Assembly (NCBI RefSeq): GCF_000720485.1
Contig: NZ_JOAX01000021.1
Location: forward strand, 135,500 to 199,499
DNA: 64,000 nucleotides
Origin: Streptomyces ochraceiscleroticus
GTDB lineage: Bacteria > Actinomycetota > Actinomycetes > Streptomycetales > Streptomycetaceae
Direction of reading: 5' to 3'
Both the position numbers and the translations under genes were made by a program. The notes under the pieces are model-generated. The model made no database searches and was not told the origin of the DNA. It was given only the letters and a program-made list of their open reading frames with translations. Numbering within the stretch: the first letter of the stretch is position 1; every line of letters begins with the position of its first letter. Of the stretch, positions 9,252-18,919 are shown piece after piece.

Positions 9252-10052
9252 CCACCGCGGCACGGGCCTTCACGCTCAGCCATCTGGACGCGCTGGAGTC
9301 CGAGGCGGTGCACATCTTCCGCGAGGTGGCGGGCGAGTTCGAGCGGCCGGTGATCCTCTTCTCCGGCGGCAAGGACTCCATCGTCATGCTGCACCTGGCG
9401 CTGAAGGCGTTCGCGCCCGCGCGTACAGGACTTCATCGACCGCGGTGAGCTGCGCGAGCGCCCGGACGGCACCCGCAACCCACTGCAGACCGTCCCGCTG
9501 AACGCCGCCATCGAGCAGCACCGCTTCGACGCGGTGTTCGGCGGCGGCCGCCGGGACGAGGAGAAGGCCCGCGCCAAGGAGCGGATCTTCAGCCTGCGGG
9601 ACGAGTTCGGCGGCTGGGACCCGCGTCGGCAGCGGCCCGAGCTGTGGAACCTGTACAACGGCCGGCACTCCCTCGGTGAGCACGTCCGGGTCTTCCCGCT
9701 CTCCAACTGGACCGAGCTGGACGTCTGGCAGTACATCGCCCGCGAGAAGATCGAGCTGCCCGCGATCTACTACGCGCACGAGCGCGAGGTCTTCGCCCGC
9801 AACGGCATGTGGCTGGCGCCGGGCGAGTGGGGCGGGCCCAAGGAGGACGAGCGGGTCGAGAAGCGGCTGGTGCGCTACCGCACCGTCGGCGACATGTCCT
9901 GCACCGGCGCCGTCGACTCCGACGCGGCCACCGTCGCGGCCGTCATCAGCGAGATCACGGCCAGCCGGCGCACCGAACGCGGTGCCACCCGCGCCGACGA
10001 CAAGCTGTCCGAGACAGCCATGGAAGACCGCAAACGCGAGGGGTACTTCTAG
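9248..10052 (+). pseudogene. cysD: Sulfate adenylyltransferase small subunit, internal out-of-frame deletion
   Basis: The first part (9248-9422, 58 codons) matches the CysD N-terminus with the PP-loop [18 protein letters not shown]. At 9423 the match resumes in another frame ([16 protein letters not shown]) and continues to a normal C-terminus (DDKLSETAMEDRKREGYF) with stop at 10050-10052. From family knowledge about 37 residues are missing at the junction, including the conserved LLHVDTGHNFPE block; the gap is about 110 bases and not a multiple of three. Read literally, translation stops after 66 residues. The product would lack the sulfate/ATP-binding core, so ATP sulfurylase must come from a genomic copy, unless this is a sequence error. 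Confidence 0.8.
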
Positions 10053-10054
10053 CC

Positions 10055-11359
10055 ATGCCGACCGCCGATCTCGAAACGGGCGCGCCCTCGCTGCTGCGCT
10101 TCGCCACCGCCGGCTCCGTCGACGACGGCAAGTCCACCCTGGTGGGCCGGCTGCTGCACGACTCCAAGTCGGTACTGGCCGACCAGTTGGAAGCCGTCGA
10201 ACGGGCCTCTCTCGGCCGCGGCCAGGACACCCCCGACCTGGCGCTGCTCACCGACGGGCTGCGGGCCGAGCGCGAGCAGGGCATCACCATCGATGTCGCC
10301 TACCGCTACTTCGCGGTGCCACGCCGCCGCTTCATCCTCGCCGACACTCCGGGCCATGTGCAGTACACCCGCAACATGGTCACCGGCTCCTCCACCGCCG
10401 ACCTGGCAGTGGTGCTGGTCGACGCCCGCCACGGCGTCGTCGAGCAGACCCGCCGGCACGCCGCCATCGCCGCCCTGCTCCGTGTCCCCCGCATCGTCCT
10501 GGCCGTCAACAAGATGGACCTGGTCGGCTACCGGGAGTCCGTCTTCGCCGCGATCGCCGAGGAGTTCACGGCCTACGCGGCCCGGCTGGGCGTCCTGGCT
10601 CCGGGGCCCGGGGGCGCCATCCCGGAGCAGTGGTGCACCGCCATCCCGGTCTCGGCGCTGGCCGGTGACAACGTGGTGACCCCGTCGGCCCGCATGGACT
10701 GGTACGGCGGCCCCACCGTGCTGGAGCACCTGGAGACCGCGCCGGTCCTCGCCGACCCCGCCGACGCACCGGCCCGCTTCCCGGTCCAGTACGTCATCCG
10801 CCCGCGGACCGCCGAGCACCCCGACTACCGCGGATACGCGGGGCAGCTCACCGCCGGTGTACTGCGCGTCGGTGACGAGGTCGCCGTGCTGCCCTCCGGC
10901 CGTACCAGCGTCATCGAGGCCATCGACGTCCTCGGCAGGCCCGCGCGGACCGCCCGGGCACCGCAGTCCGTCACGGTCCGCCTCGCCGACGACCTCGATG
11001 TCTCCCGCGGCGACCTCATCGCCCCGGCCGGGCGCGCCCCGGCCCTCACCCAGGACGTCGAGGCGACCGTCTGCCACCTCCACGACCGCCCGCTGCGGCC
11101 CGGTGACCGGGTGCTGCTCAAGCACACCACGCGTACGGTCACGGCGGTCGTCAAGGACATCCCGTCCCGGCTGGCCCTCGACGACCTCTCTTCGTGCCCG
11201 GCGCCCGGCGAGCTGGCCGCCAACGACATCGGCACGGTCCGGGTGCGTACCGCCGAGCCGCTGGCGCTCGACTCGTACGCGCGCTCCCGTCGTACCGGTG
11301 CCTTCCTGCTGATCTCCCCGGCCGACGGCGCCACGCTCACCGCCGGCATGGCCCACTGA
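10055..11359 (+). CDS. cysN: Sulfate adenylyltransferase large subunit (GTPase)
   Basis: A 434-residue EF-Tu-like GTPase subunit of ATP sulfurylase. G motifs are intact: GSVDDGKST (residues 17-25), DTPGH and NKMD; EREQGITIDVAYRYF is the switch region. The C-terminal beta-barrel domains are present, so the length is full. CysN couples GTP hydrolysis to APS synthesis by CysD. The partner gene immediately upstream is broken, so this protein would need CysD from elsewhere to act. It starts 2 bases after the cysD stop and is followed after 4 bases by the ABC ATPase gene, so all belong to one operon. Confidence 0.92.
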   Translation: MPTADLETGAPSLLRFATAGSVDDGKSTLVGRLLHDSKSVLADQLEAVERASLGRGQDTPDLALLTDGLRAEREQGITIDVAYRYFAVPRRRFILADTPGHVQYTRNMVTGSSTADLAVVLVDARHGVVEQTRRHAAIAALLRVPRIVLAVNKMDLVGYRESVFAAIAEEFTAYAARLGVLAPGPGGAIPEQWCTAIPVSALAGDNVVTPSARMDWYGGPTVLEHLETAPVLADPADAPARFPVQYVIRPRTAEHPDYRGYAGQLTAGVLRVGDEVAVLPSGRTSVIEAIDVLGRPARTARAPQSVTVRLADDLDVSRGDLIAPAGRAPALTQDVEATVCHLHDRPLRPGDRVLLKHTTRTVTAVVKDIPSRLALDDLSSCPAPGELAANDIGTVRVRTAEPLALDSYARSRRTGAFLLISPADGATLTAGMAH

Positions 11360-11363
11360 GCCC

Positions 11364-12116
11364 ATGTCTCCCGCCACCACCGCGGCCGTACGGCTGGCCG
11401 GAGCCACGAAGACCTTCGGCGGGACGCTCGTCCTGGACGACGTCGACCTGGAAGTGGCACCGGGGGAATTCGTCTGTCTGCTGGGCCCGTCCGGCTGCGG
11501 GAAGTCCACCCTGCTGAGCCTGCTGGCCGGCCTCGACCGGCCCTCGTCCGGCCAGGTGTCGACGGGCGGCGGGCGCCCGGCGTTGATGTTCCAGGACCAC
11601 GCGCTCTTCCCGTGGCTGACGGCCGGCCGCAACATCGAGCTCGCGTTGCGGCTGGCCGGGACAGCCGACCGCGCCGAGCGCCGCACCGAAGCGATGCGGC
11701 TCCTCGGTCTCGTGCAACTCGCGGACGCCTACGGCAAACGGGTGCACACGTTGTCGGGCGGCATGCGGCAGCGCGTCGCCCTCGCCCGCGCCCTGGCCCA
11801 GGGCAGCGAACTGCTCCTGATGGACGAGCCGTTCGCGGCGCTGGACGCCATGACCAAGGAGGTGCTGCACGAGGTGCTCATCGGGATCTGGGAGCGCCGG
11901 CGGCCGGGCATCGTCTTCGTCACGCACGACATCCGGGAGGCGGTCCGGCTGGGCGGCCGGGTGGTGCTGCTGTCCTCCCGGCCGGGCCGGATCGCCCGCG
12001 AATGGCGGGTGGACCTCCCGCACCCGCGCCGGTCCGAGGACCCCGCCGTCCTGGAGCTGGCCATGGAGATCACCGGTCATCTGCGCGAGGAGATCTGCCG
12101 GCATGCCCGTGACTGA
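11364..12116 (+). CDS. ABC transporter ATPase, SsuB/TauB (sulfonate/nitrate) type
   Basis: A 250-residue ABC ATP-binding subunit. Walker A is GPSGCGKSTLLSLL (about 42-55), the Q-loop is in MFQDHALFPWLT, the signature is LSGGMRQRVALARAL, Walker B is LLLMDEPFAALDAMT and the H-loop is FVTHDIREAV. The MFQDHALFPW and DIREAVRL patterns are characteristic of the sulfonate/taurine/nitrate importer group. The start overlaps nothing but lies 4 bases after cysN. Together with the next gene it would form an importer for sulfate or a sulfonate, supplying sulfur for PAPS; export of a sulfonated product is less likely for this class. No substrate-binding protein gene accompanies it here. Confidence 0.88.
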   Translation: MSPATTAAVRLAGATKTFGGTLVLDDVDLEVAPGEFVCLLGPSGCGKSTLLSLLAGLDRPSSGQVSTGGGRPALMFQDHALFPWLTAGRNIELALRLAGTADRAERRTEAMRLLGLVQLADAYGKRVHTLSGGMRQRVALARALAQGSELLLMDEPFAALDAMTKEVLHEVLIGIWERRRPGIVFVTHDIREAVRLGGRVVLLSSRPGRIAREWRVDLPHPRRSEDPAVLELAMEITGHLREEICRHARD

Positions 12117-12987
12117 CCTCGGTGCCGTCCACGACAGCCCGGTCTCGAAGGACCTCTCGTCGGGGGATCTCTCCGCGGGCCTGGACGTCCTGGACGCACC
12201 GGCCGCCCCGGCCGTGCCCTCCCTGTTCCACCGGGCCCTGACGAGGGTGACGGCCCCGGCCCTCGCCGTCGTCTTCGTCCTGGTGGCATGGCAACTGGCC
12301 ACCGCCTCGGGCCTGTTCACGAGACTCTCGTCCCCCACCGCGGTCCTGGACGAGCTGATCGGTCAGGCGCGGGGCGGCACCCTGCTGCCCGCTCTGGGGC
12401 GGAGCCTGGGCCGGGCCGCGTCCGGCTTCGCCGCGTCCGTGTTGGTGGGTGCTCCGCTCGGCCTGCTGGTGTACCGGGTCGGCGCGGTACGGACCGTACT
12501 GGCTCCGGCCCTCTCGGCGTTCCAGTCGCTGCCCGCGGCCGCCCTGGTGCCGCTGGCGGTGGTGGCGTTCGGGGAGTCGGAACGGGCGGTGTACGCGGTC
12601 GTCCTGCTGGGTGCCGTGCCGTCCCTCGCCATGGGTGTGGTCAGCGCCTTCGACCAGGTCCCCGTGCTGTTGCGGCGGGCCGGGCGGACCATGGGCGCCA
12701 CCGGCCTGCTGGCGGTCCGTCATGTCCTGGTGCCCGCCGCGCTGCCCGGGCTGATCGTGGCGCTGCGCCAGGGGTGGACCTTCGGGTGGCGGGCTCTGAT
12801 GACAGCGGAGCTGATCACCGCGACCCCGCTGCCCGGGGTCGGCCGGATTCTCGACGCCGGAAAGCAGCAGGGCAGTTTCGCGCTCGTACTGGCGTCGGTG
12901 GCGCTGATCCTGGCCATCGGCGTGCTCGTCGAGGCAGGGGTGTTCCGGCCGGTGGAGAAAAGAGTGCTGCGGCGCCGCGGCTTGTGA
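12103..12987 (+). CDS. ABC transporter permease, SsuC/TauC type
   Basis: A 294-residue binding-protein-dependent transport permease. After a polar N-terminus of about 45 residues there are about six hydrophobic segments. The cytoplasmic coupling loop is present in the form RAGRTMGATGLLAVRHVLVPAALPGLIVALRQG, close to the SsuC/TauC pattern EAAxxLGA...P. The ORF overlaps the ATPase gene by 14 bases, so the two subunits are cotranslated. Probable substrate: sulfate, taurine or an alkanesulfonate, inferred only from family and from the adjoining PAPS genes. The periplasmic-type binding lipoprotein that such importers need is missing from the operon. Confidence 0.85.
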   Translation: MPVTDLGAVHDSPVSKDLSSGDLSAGLDVLDAPAAPAVPSLFHRALTRVTAPALAVVFVLVAWQLATASGLFTRLSSPTAVLDELIGQARGGTLLPALGRSLGRAASGFAASVLVGAPLGLLVYRVGAVRTVLAPALSAFQSLPAAALVPLAVVAFGESERAVYAVVLLGAVPSLAMGVVSAFDQVPVLLRRAGRTMGATGLLAVRHVLVPAALPGLIVALRQGWTFGWRALMTAELITATPLPGVGRILDAGKQQGSFALVLASVALILAIGVLVEAGVFRPVEKRVLRRRGL

Positions 12988-13044
12988 CAGCGCGCGGACG
13001 AGGCACGGAGACGCACGGACGACGTACATCAGAACGGAGAGTCG

Positions 13045-14223
13045 ATGACCGAGCAAGAGCCCCTTTCCGTCCCGCATGCAGACGGCAGCAACACGCTTTT
13101 CGAGTGGCTGGCCGGCATGCGGGCCGACAATCCGGTATGGCAGGAGGGGGACGGCCCATACCACATCTTCCGCTATGCCGATGTGCAGCAGGTGATCGCC
13201 GACCCCAAGGTGTTCTCCAATGACACCAGCCGGGTCCTGCCGCATGTGAAGCCGCTGACCGAGGGGCATATCAACGCGATGGACCCGCCGGAGCACGGAA
13301 AGCTCCGCCGGCTGGTCAATCAGGCATTCACCCCGAATACCGTGGACAAGCTGGAGCCCCGCATCACGGCCGTGACGAACGAGCTGCTGGCCGATATCGG
13401 CAGCGAGCGGTTCGACTTGGTCGATGTGCTCACCTATCCGCTGCCGGTGATCGTGATCAGCGAACTGCTGGGGATTCCGGCAACGGACCGGGAGCTCTTC
13501 CGCAAATGGGCCGACCGGTTCATGAATCTCAGCAGACCCAAGGACCGGAAGGACGTGGTGGCGAATTTCCAGGCGGCCACCCGGGAAATGGATGAATATC
13601 TGCTGGAGCACTGCCGGCAGCGCCGCTCGGCGCCGAAGAACGACCTGATCAGCAAGCTGGCGACCGCAGAGGTGGACGGCGAGCGGCTCAGCGACCACGA
13701 GGTGGTCAAGTTCGCCGGCATCCTCTTCCTGACCGGGCACCTCACCACGACACTGCTGATCGGCAATGCCGTGCAGTCCCTCGACAGCAATCCGGAGTCG
13801 CTCGCCGAGCTCCGCGCCGACCGCTCCCTCATTCCGTCCGCGGTCGAGGAAGTGCTCCGCTTCCGCTCGCCGTTCACGACCGTGAGCCGGGTGACGGTGA
13901 CCGACGTCGAGGTCGGCGGGCGGCTCATCCCCGCCAACCGCATGGTCACCCCGTGGGTCATCTCCGCCAACCATGACGAGGCCCACTTCCCGGAAGCGAG
14001 CCGCTTCCTGATCCGGCGCACCCCCAACCGGCACGTCGCGTTCGGCCGCGGCGGGCACTTCTGTGTCGGAGCGCCCCTGGCCAGGCTGGAGGCCCGGATC
14101 GCGCTCAACGCGCTGCTGGACGCCTTCACCGAGCTGCGGGTGGACCGCGATACGCACATCGACTACCACGCGCGCGGAATGTACGGCGCGAAGAACCTGC
14201 CCGTGGTGGCCCGACGGGCCTGA
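13045..14223 (+). CDS. Cytochrome P450 tailoring enzyme
   Basis: A 392-residue bacterial P450. The heme-binding loop FGRGGHFCVGAPLARLEAR places the thiolate Cys at residue 340. The K-helix EEVLRFRSP has the ExxR motif. The I-helix reads FLTGHLTTTLL (about 228-238): His replaces the usual acidic/Gly position and Thr-Thr-Thr follows, a pattern shared with PikC-like macrolide hydroxylases. It needs a ferredoxin and reductase, neither of which is encoded nearby. It lies 57 bases after the permease, last in the left operon, ahead of a strong terminator. A role in hydroxylating or coupling residues of the peptide is likely but the site is unknown. Confidence 0.9.
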   Translation: MTEQEPLSVPHADGSNTLFEWLAGMRADNPVWQEGDGPYHIFRYADVQQVIADPKVFSNDTSRVLPHVKPLTEGHINAMDPPEHGKLRRLVNQAFTPNTVDKLEPRITAVTNELLADIGSERFDLVDVLTYPLPVIVISELLGIPATDRELFRKWADRFMNLSRPKDRKDVVANFQAATREMDEYLLEHCRQRRSAPKNDLISKLATAEVDGERLSDHEVVKFAGILFLTGHLTTTLLIGNAVQSLDSNPESLAELRADRSLIPSAVEEVLRFRSPFTTVSRVTVTDVEVGGRLIPANRMVTPWVISANHDEAHFPEASRFLIRRTPNRHVAFGRGGHFCVGAPLARLEARIALNALLDAFTELRVDRDTHIDYHARGMYGAKNLPVVARRA

Positions 14224-14252
14224 CAGGAACGGGCAAAACGGACGGAAACAGC

Positions 14253-14308
14253 AAGGCGGGCAGTGCGACCGGGCTCGGGGAGCCGGAACCGGTCGCACTG
14301 CCCGCCTT
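14253..14308. terminator. Bidirectional terminator between P450 and methyltransferase
   Basis: Perfect 19-bp inverted repeat (14253-14271 with 14290-14308; arm AAGGCGGGCAGTGCGACCG) with an 18-base loop. It sits between the convergent P450 and methyltransferase genes and can stop transcription from both sides. Confidence 0.85.
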
Positions 14309-14325
14309 CGGGGGCGGGGAGCCGC

Positions 14326-15027
14326 TCAGCCGGGGAGGTTGAAGAAGATCATGGGGTTGTCGGTGCTCTTCTTCACCGGCTCCGCGAGCCCGAGGTCGCG
14401 CTTGACCTCGGTGAGCTGCTCCATGGCCTCGGGGGCCTTGGCGAGGGAGGGCGTGAAGTACTCGACGTTGTGCTCGTCCAGCCACTTGATGACGACCGAG
14501 CCCTCGCTCATCGGCTTCGGCCGGCGGCCGTGGTACACGTCGTGGACGCTCGTGGGGATGCCTCGGGGGACCGCCGGGAAGAGGTTCTCGGTGTACCAGC
14601 GGGCGAATCGCGCGCCGTGGTCGGCGTCGATGAAGAGGTAGTCGGTGTTGCCCGGGATCTTGTCGAGGTGCTGGCGGACGTCGCCCATCGTGAACGTCCA
14701 GCGGTCGGCTGCGAGTTCGGCCGGCACGTTGCTGACGACCTTGTCGACGATGTCGAACGAGTACAGGTGCCCGATGCCGTTGTCGCGCAGCGCGCTCAGG
14801 ATCCACATGGTGGACCAGCCGTAGAAGGTCCCGATCTCCACCACGCGCTCCGGCCGGTGATCGCGCAGCAGCAGATAGGTTATCTCCGCCTCGAGGTCGT
14901 CCAGTTGCGCCTTCATGGTCTTTCCGCGCCGCTCCAGAAAGGCGCGCTGACTGTCGCGCACCTCCCTGAGATCGCTCTCGTATTTCTGATAGAGCTTGCT
15001 CAGCGAATCGACCGAGACGACGTCCAT
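14326..15027 (-). CDS. Class I SAM-dependent methyltransferase (Methyltransf_24-like)
   Basis: A 233-residue methyltransferase. The SAM-binding motif I is VVEIGTFYGWSTMW (about 61-74), followed by YSFDIVD (acidic end of strand 2) and DYLFIDADHGARFARWYTENLFP, the motif IV region shared with catechol-O-methyltransferase-like and cephalosporin-hydroxylase-like families. The substrate cannot be read from sequence; O- or N-methylation of the peptide is plausible. The ATG at 15027 follows GGAGGGG. It is the only minus-strand gene in the left arm and has its own promoter, which carries the same motif as the oppositely oriented halogenase promoter, so the two should respond together. Confidence 0.8.
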   Translation of the reverse strand: MDVVSVDSLSKLYQKYESDLREVRDSQRAFLERRGKTMKAQLDDLEAEITYLLLRDHRPERVVEIGTFYGWSTMWILSALRDNGIGHLYSFDIVDKVVSNVPAELAADRWTFTMGDVRQHLDKIPGNTDYLFIDADHGARFARWYTENLFPAVPRGIPTSVHDVYHGRRPKPMSEGSVVIKWLDEHNVEYFTPSLAKAPEAMEQLTEVKRDLGLAEPVKKSTDNPMIFFNLPG

Positions 15028-15063
15028 TGCCCCTCCAGGACCTTGCGGGTTAGCCGACCGGCC

Positions 15064-15096
15064 ACGCTACGCGACGCCGGCATCGTCTCGTTATCG
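15064..15096 (-). promoter_or_regulatory. Methyltransferase promoter with CGATAACGA motif
   Basis: On the minus strand CGATAACGA (15096-15088) is followed after exactly 18 bases by TAGCGT (15069-15064), a TANNNT -10-like box. The start site would be near 15057, giving a leader of about 30 bases before the ATG at 15027. Motif and spacing match the cysQ and halogenase promoters. Confidence 0.5.
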
Positions 15097-15108
15097 TCCG
15101 GATTTTAA

Positions 15109-16764
<1,656 letters not shown>

Positions 16765-16788
16765 GCACGGCCCGACCACCGCAGCCCT

Positions 16789-16825
16789 GATGCCCGTACC
16801 GGCCGCCACGCCAGGTACGGGCATC
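16789..16825 (+). terminator. Hairpin between halogenase and flavin reductase
   Basis: Perfect 12-bp inverted repeat (16789-16800 with 16814-16825; arm GATGCCCGTACC) with a 13-base loop in the 114-base gap. It may attenuate rather than end transcription, since the flavin reductase is functionally tied to the halogenase. Confidence 0.5.
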
Positions 16826-16878
16826 GGCACCCCTCCCTCCCGCACAGCTTCCCGTTCCCTCCTGAAGGGCGACCGCGC

Positions 16879-17511
16879 ATGGCCACCCGTGTGCCCGCAT
16901 TCCGACCCGCCTCCCACCCCGAGCTCGGTCGCGCTCCGGCTGCGGCACCGCCCGGAACGCCGGTGCCGCTCGCCGGTTTCCGCTCGCTGATGAGCGCGTT
17001 CGCCACCGGGGTCGCGGTGGTCACCACGCTCGGCGCCGACGGTCTCCCGTACGGTCTGACGTGCACGTCCCTCGCCAGCGTGACGGCCAGTCCGCCGATC
17101 CTCTCGGTCTGTCTGACCACTCGGGGCGAGACCCTCCGGGCGCTGCGGGACCGCGGGACGTTCGCAGTGAACCTGCTGCACGAGCGGGGGCAGCGGGCCG
17201 CCGAGATCTTCGCGGCTCCGGTGGCGGACCGGTTCGCCGAGGTCGGCTGGGAGCCCACGCCGACGGCGGGGCTGCCACGGCTGACGGACGACGCCTTCGC
17301 GACGGCCGAGTGCCGGGTGTCCCGGCTGCTCGACGTCGGCGATCACACCATGGTGCTGGGCATGGTGACCGAGGTGGTGCAGATGCCCGCGACGCCGCTG
17401 CTGTACGGAGGCCGGCGCTTCGCCGCCTGGCCCGACGGCCCCATACCGCAGCCGGATCCCGCCGCCGAAGCGGCGTCGCTGCCCTCGTCCTTCCGGGGCT
17501 CGCCATGCTGA
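16879..17511 (+). CDS. Flavin reductase partner of the halogenase
   Basis: A 210-residue member of the flavin reductase-like FMN/FAD-binding family. After a Pro/Ala-rich N-terminus (about 35 residues) come FRSLMSAFATGVAVVTT, GLTCTSLASVTASPPILSVCL and FAVNLLHERGQRAAEIFA, all typical of NAD(P)H:flavin oxidoreductases such as PrnF/RebF. It would supply free FADH2 to the halogenase. The final codons overlap the start of the antiporter gene (ATG at 17505 inside the last codons), so those two are coupled. The ATG at 16879 is in a family-consistent position, though a shorter start is possible. Confidence 0.88.
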   Translation: MATRVPAFRPASHPELGRAPAAAPPGTPVPLAGFRSLMSAFATGVAVVTTLGADGLPYGLTCTSLASVTASPPILSVCLTTRGETLRALRDRGTFAVNLLHERGQRAAEIFAAPVADRFAEVGWEPTPTAGLPRLTDDAFATAECRVSRLLDVGDHTMVLGMVTEVVQMPATPLLYGGRRFAAWPDGPIPQPDPAAEAASLPSSFRGSPC

Positions 17512-18887
17512 ACACCGTGGAACTGGCCGCCGGGAGCGGCGGGGCCGGGTTCGATCCGGTGGCGCGCTTCCTGCTCGCCGTCGCGGTGATCGTGCTGCTC
17601 AGCCATCTGCTGGGCACCCTGCTGGGCCGCATCGGCCAGCCGCTGGTGGTCGGCGAGATCCTCGGCGGGCTGCTGCTCGGCCCCTCGGCCCTGGGGTGGA
17701 TCTCGCCCTCGGCACAGGCATGGCTGCTGCCGCCCGAGGTCGTCTCGACGCTCGACATGGCGGCCCAACTCGGCCTGGTCACCTTCATGTTCCTGCTCGG
17801 GTGCGAGCTGCGCATGGAACGCCCGGACGGCCCGGGTAAGAAGGGGAACAAGGGAAACAAGGCTGTCGGGGTCGCCGTGCTCGGCGGGATGGGCCTGCCC
17901 TTCCTGACCGGTCTCAGTGTCGCGGCCGCCGCGCCCGCCCTGCTGCGCGGCTCCACCCCCTCCCAGGGCGCATATCTGGCCTTCGTCGGACTCACCATGT
18001 CGGTGACCGCCCTGCCGGTACTCGCCAGAATCCTGGTCGACCTGCGGATGGACCGCTCTCCGCTGGGCTCGCTCGCGCTGGCCGGCGCGGCGGTGGGGGA
18101 CGGCGTCGCCTGGCTCGCCCTCACCGTCATCCTCACCCTGACCAGCTCCGGCGGGGCCCTGCACGTCGCGGCCACCATCGGCACGACCCTGGCGCTGGTC
18201 GCACTCACCGCGCTGGTGGTCCGCCCGCTGCTCGCCGCGGTCGTACGGAGGGCCGAGCGGCGGCCCGGCGCCGAACGGCTGCTCCCCCTGCTGCTCGTCG
18301 GCGCCATCGGATACGCCACGATCACCCATCTGCTGGGGCTCCACCCGGTGATCGGCGCCTTCCTGTTCGGCACGGCCGTGCCGCGCGACTCGCCGGTCAC
18401 CACCTGGATGAACGAGCAGCTCCAGGGCTTCACCCTGGCCGTACTACTGCCGCTCTTCTTCGCCGGGGTGGGCCTCCATGTCACGGTCGGCGCCCTCGGC
18501 CTGGACCCCTGGGTCTGGCTGGCGTTCGCGGGAATCGTGCTCGCGGCGACCCTGAGCAAGATCATCGGCGCCGGTGGTGCCGCCAGGCTGATCGGCATCG
18601 AACGGAACGAGGCGCTGCGCTTCGGGGTACTGATGAACTGCCGCGGCGTCACCGAACTGGTGGTGGCGGGCATCGGCTGGCAGCTCCACCTGATCAGCAC
18701 GACCGGCCTGACCGTACTCGTCCTGATGGCGCTGATCACCACCGCCATGACCGGGCCACTGCTCAAGTTCCTTGGCGTGCGGGCCCCTTCACCCGACGAG
18801 GCCGCGCCCCGGCCGCGCGCGACGGCACCCGCCGTTCCGGCCGCTACCGCGTCCTCGGACATGACCGGCGCGTCGGCCGGATCATAG
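17505..18887 (+). CDS. Cation/proton antiporter (CPA2, KefB/NapA-like)
   Basis: A 460-residue integral membrane protein with about 12 hydrophobic helices and the Na_H_Exchanger fold: PLVVGEILGGLLLGPSALG near residues 45-63, TMSVTALPVLARIL, and LGLHPVIGAFLFGTAVPR. The loop MNCRGVTELVVAGIG is typical of CPA2 members found in antibiotic clusters. The soluble NAD-binding RCK domain of KefB is absent; the tail after about residue 425 is a Pro/Ala-rich disordered region. A lysine-rich insert (GKKGNKGNK, about 112-120) lies in a cytoplasmic loop. In glycopeptide and lipopeptide clusters such genes are thought to help export or self-protection; that is context, not proof. Confidence 0.85.
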   Translation: MLNTVELAAGSGGAGFDPVARFLLAVAVIVLLSHLLGTLLGRIGQPLVVGEILGGLLLGPSALGWISPSAQAWLLPPEVVSTLDMAAQLGLVTFMFLLGCELRMERPDGPGKKGNKGNKAVGVAVLGGMGLPFLTGLSVAAAAPALLRGSTPSQGAYLAFVGLTMSVTALPVLARILVDLRMDRSPLGSLALAGAAVGDGVAWLALTVILTLTSSGGALHVAATIGTTLALVALTALVVRPLLAAVVRRAERRPGAERLLPLLLVGAIGYATITHLLGLHPVIGAFLFGTAVPRDSPVTTWMNEQLQGFTLAVLLPLFFAGVGLHVTVGALGLDPWVWLAFAGIVLAATLSKIIGAGGAARLIGIERNEALRFGVLMNCRGVTELVVAGIGWQLHLISTTGLTVLVLMALITTAMTGPLLKFLGVRAPSPDEAAPRPRATAPAVPAATASSDMTGASAGS

Positions 18888-18919
18888 GTCCGGGCGGCGC
18901 CGGCTGGGATGATGGCGCC

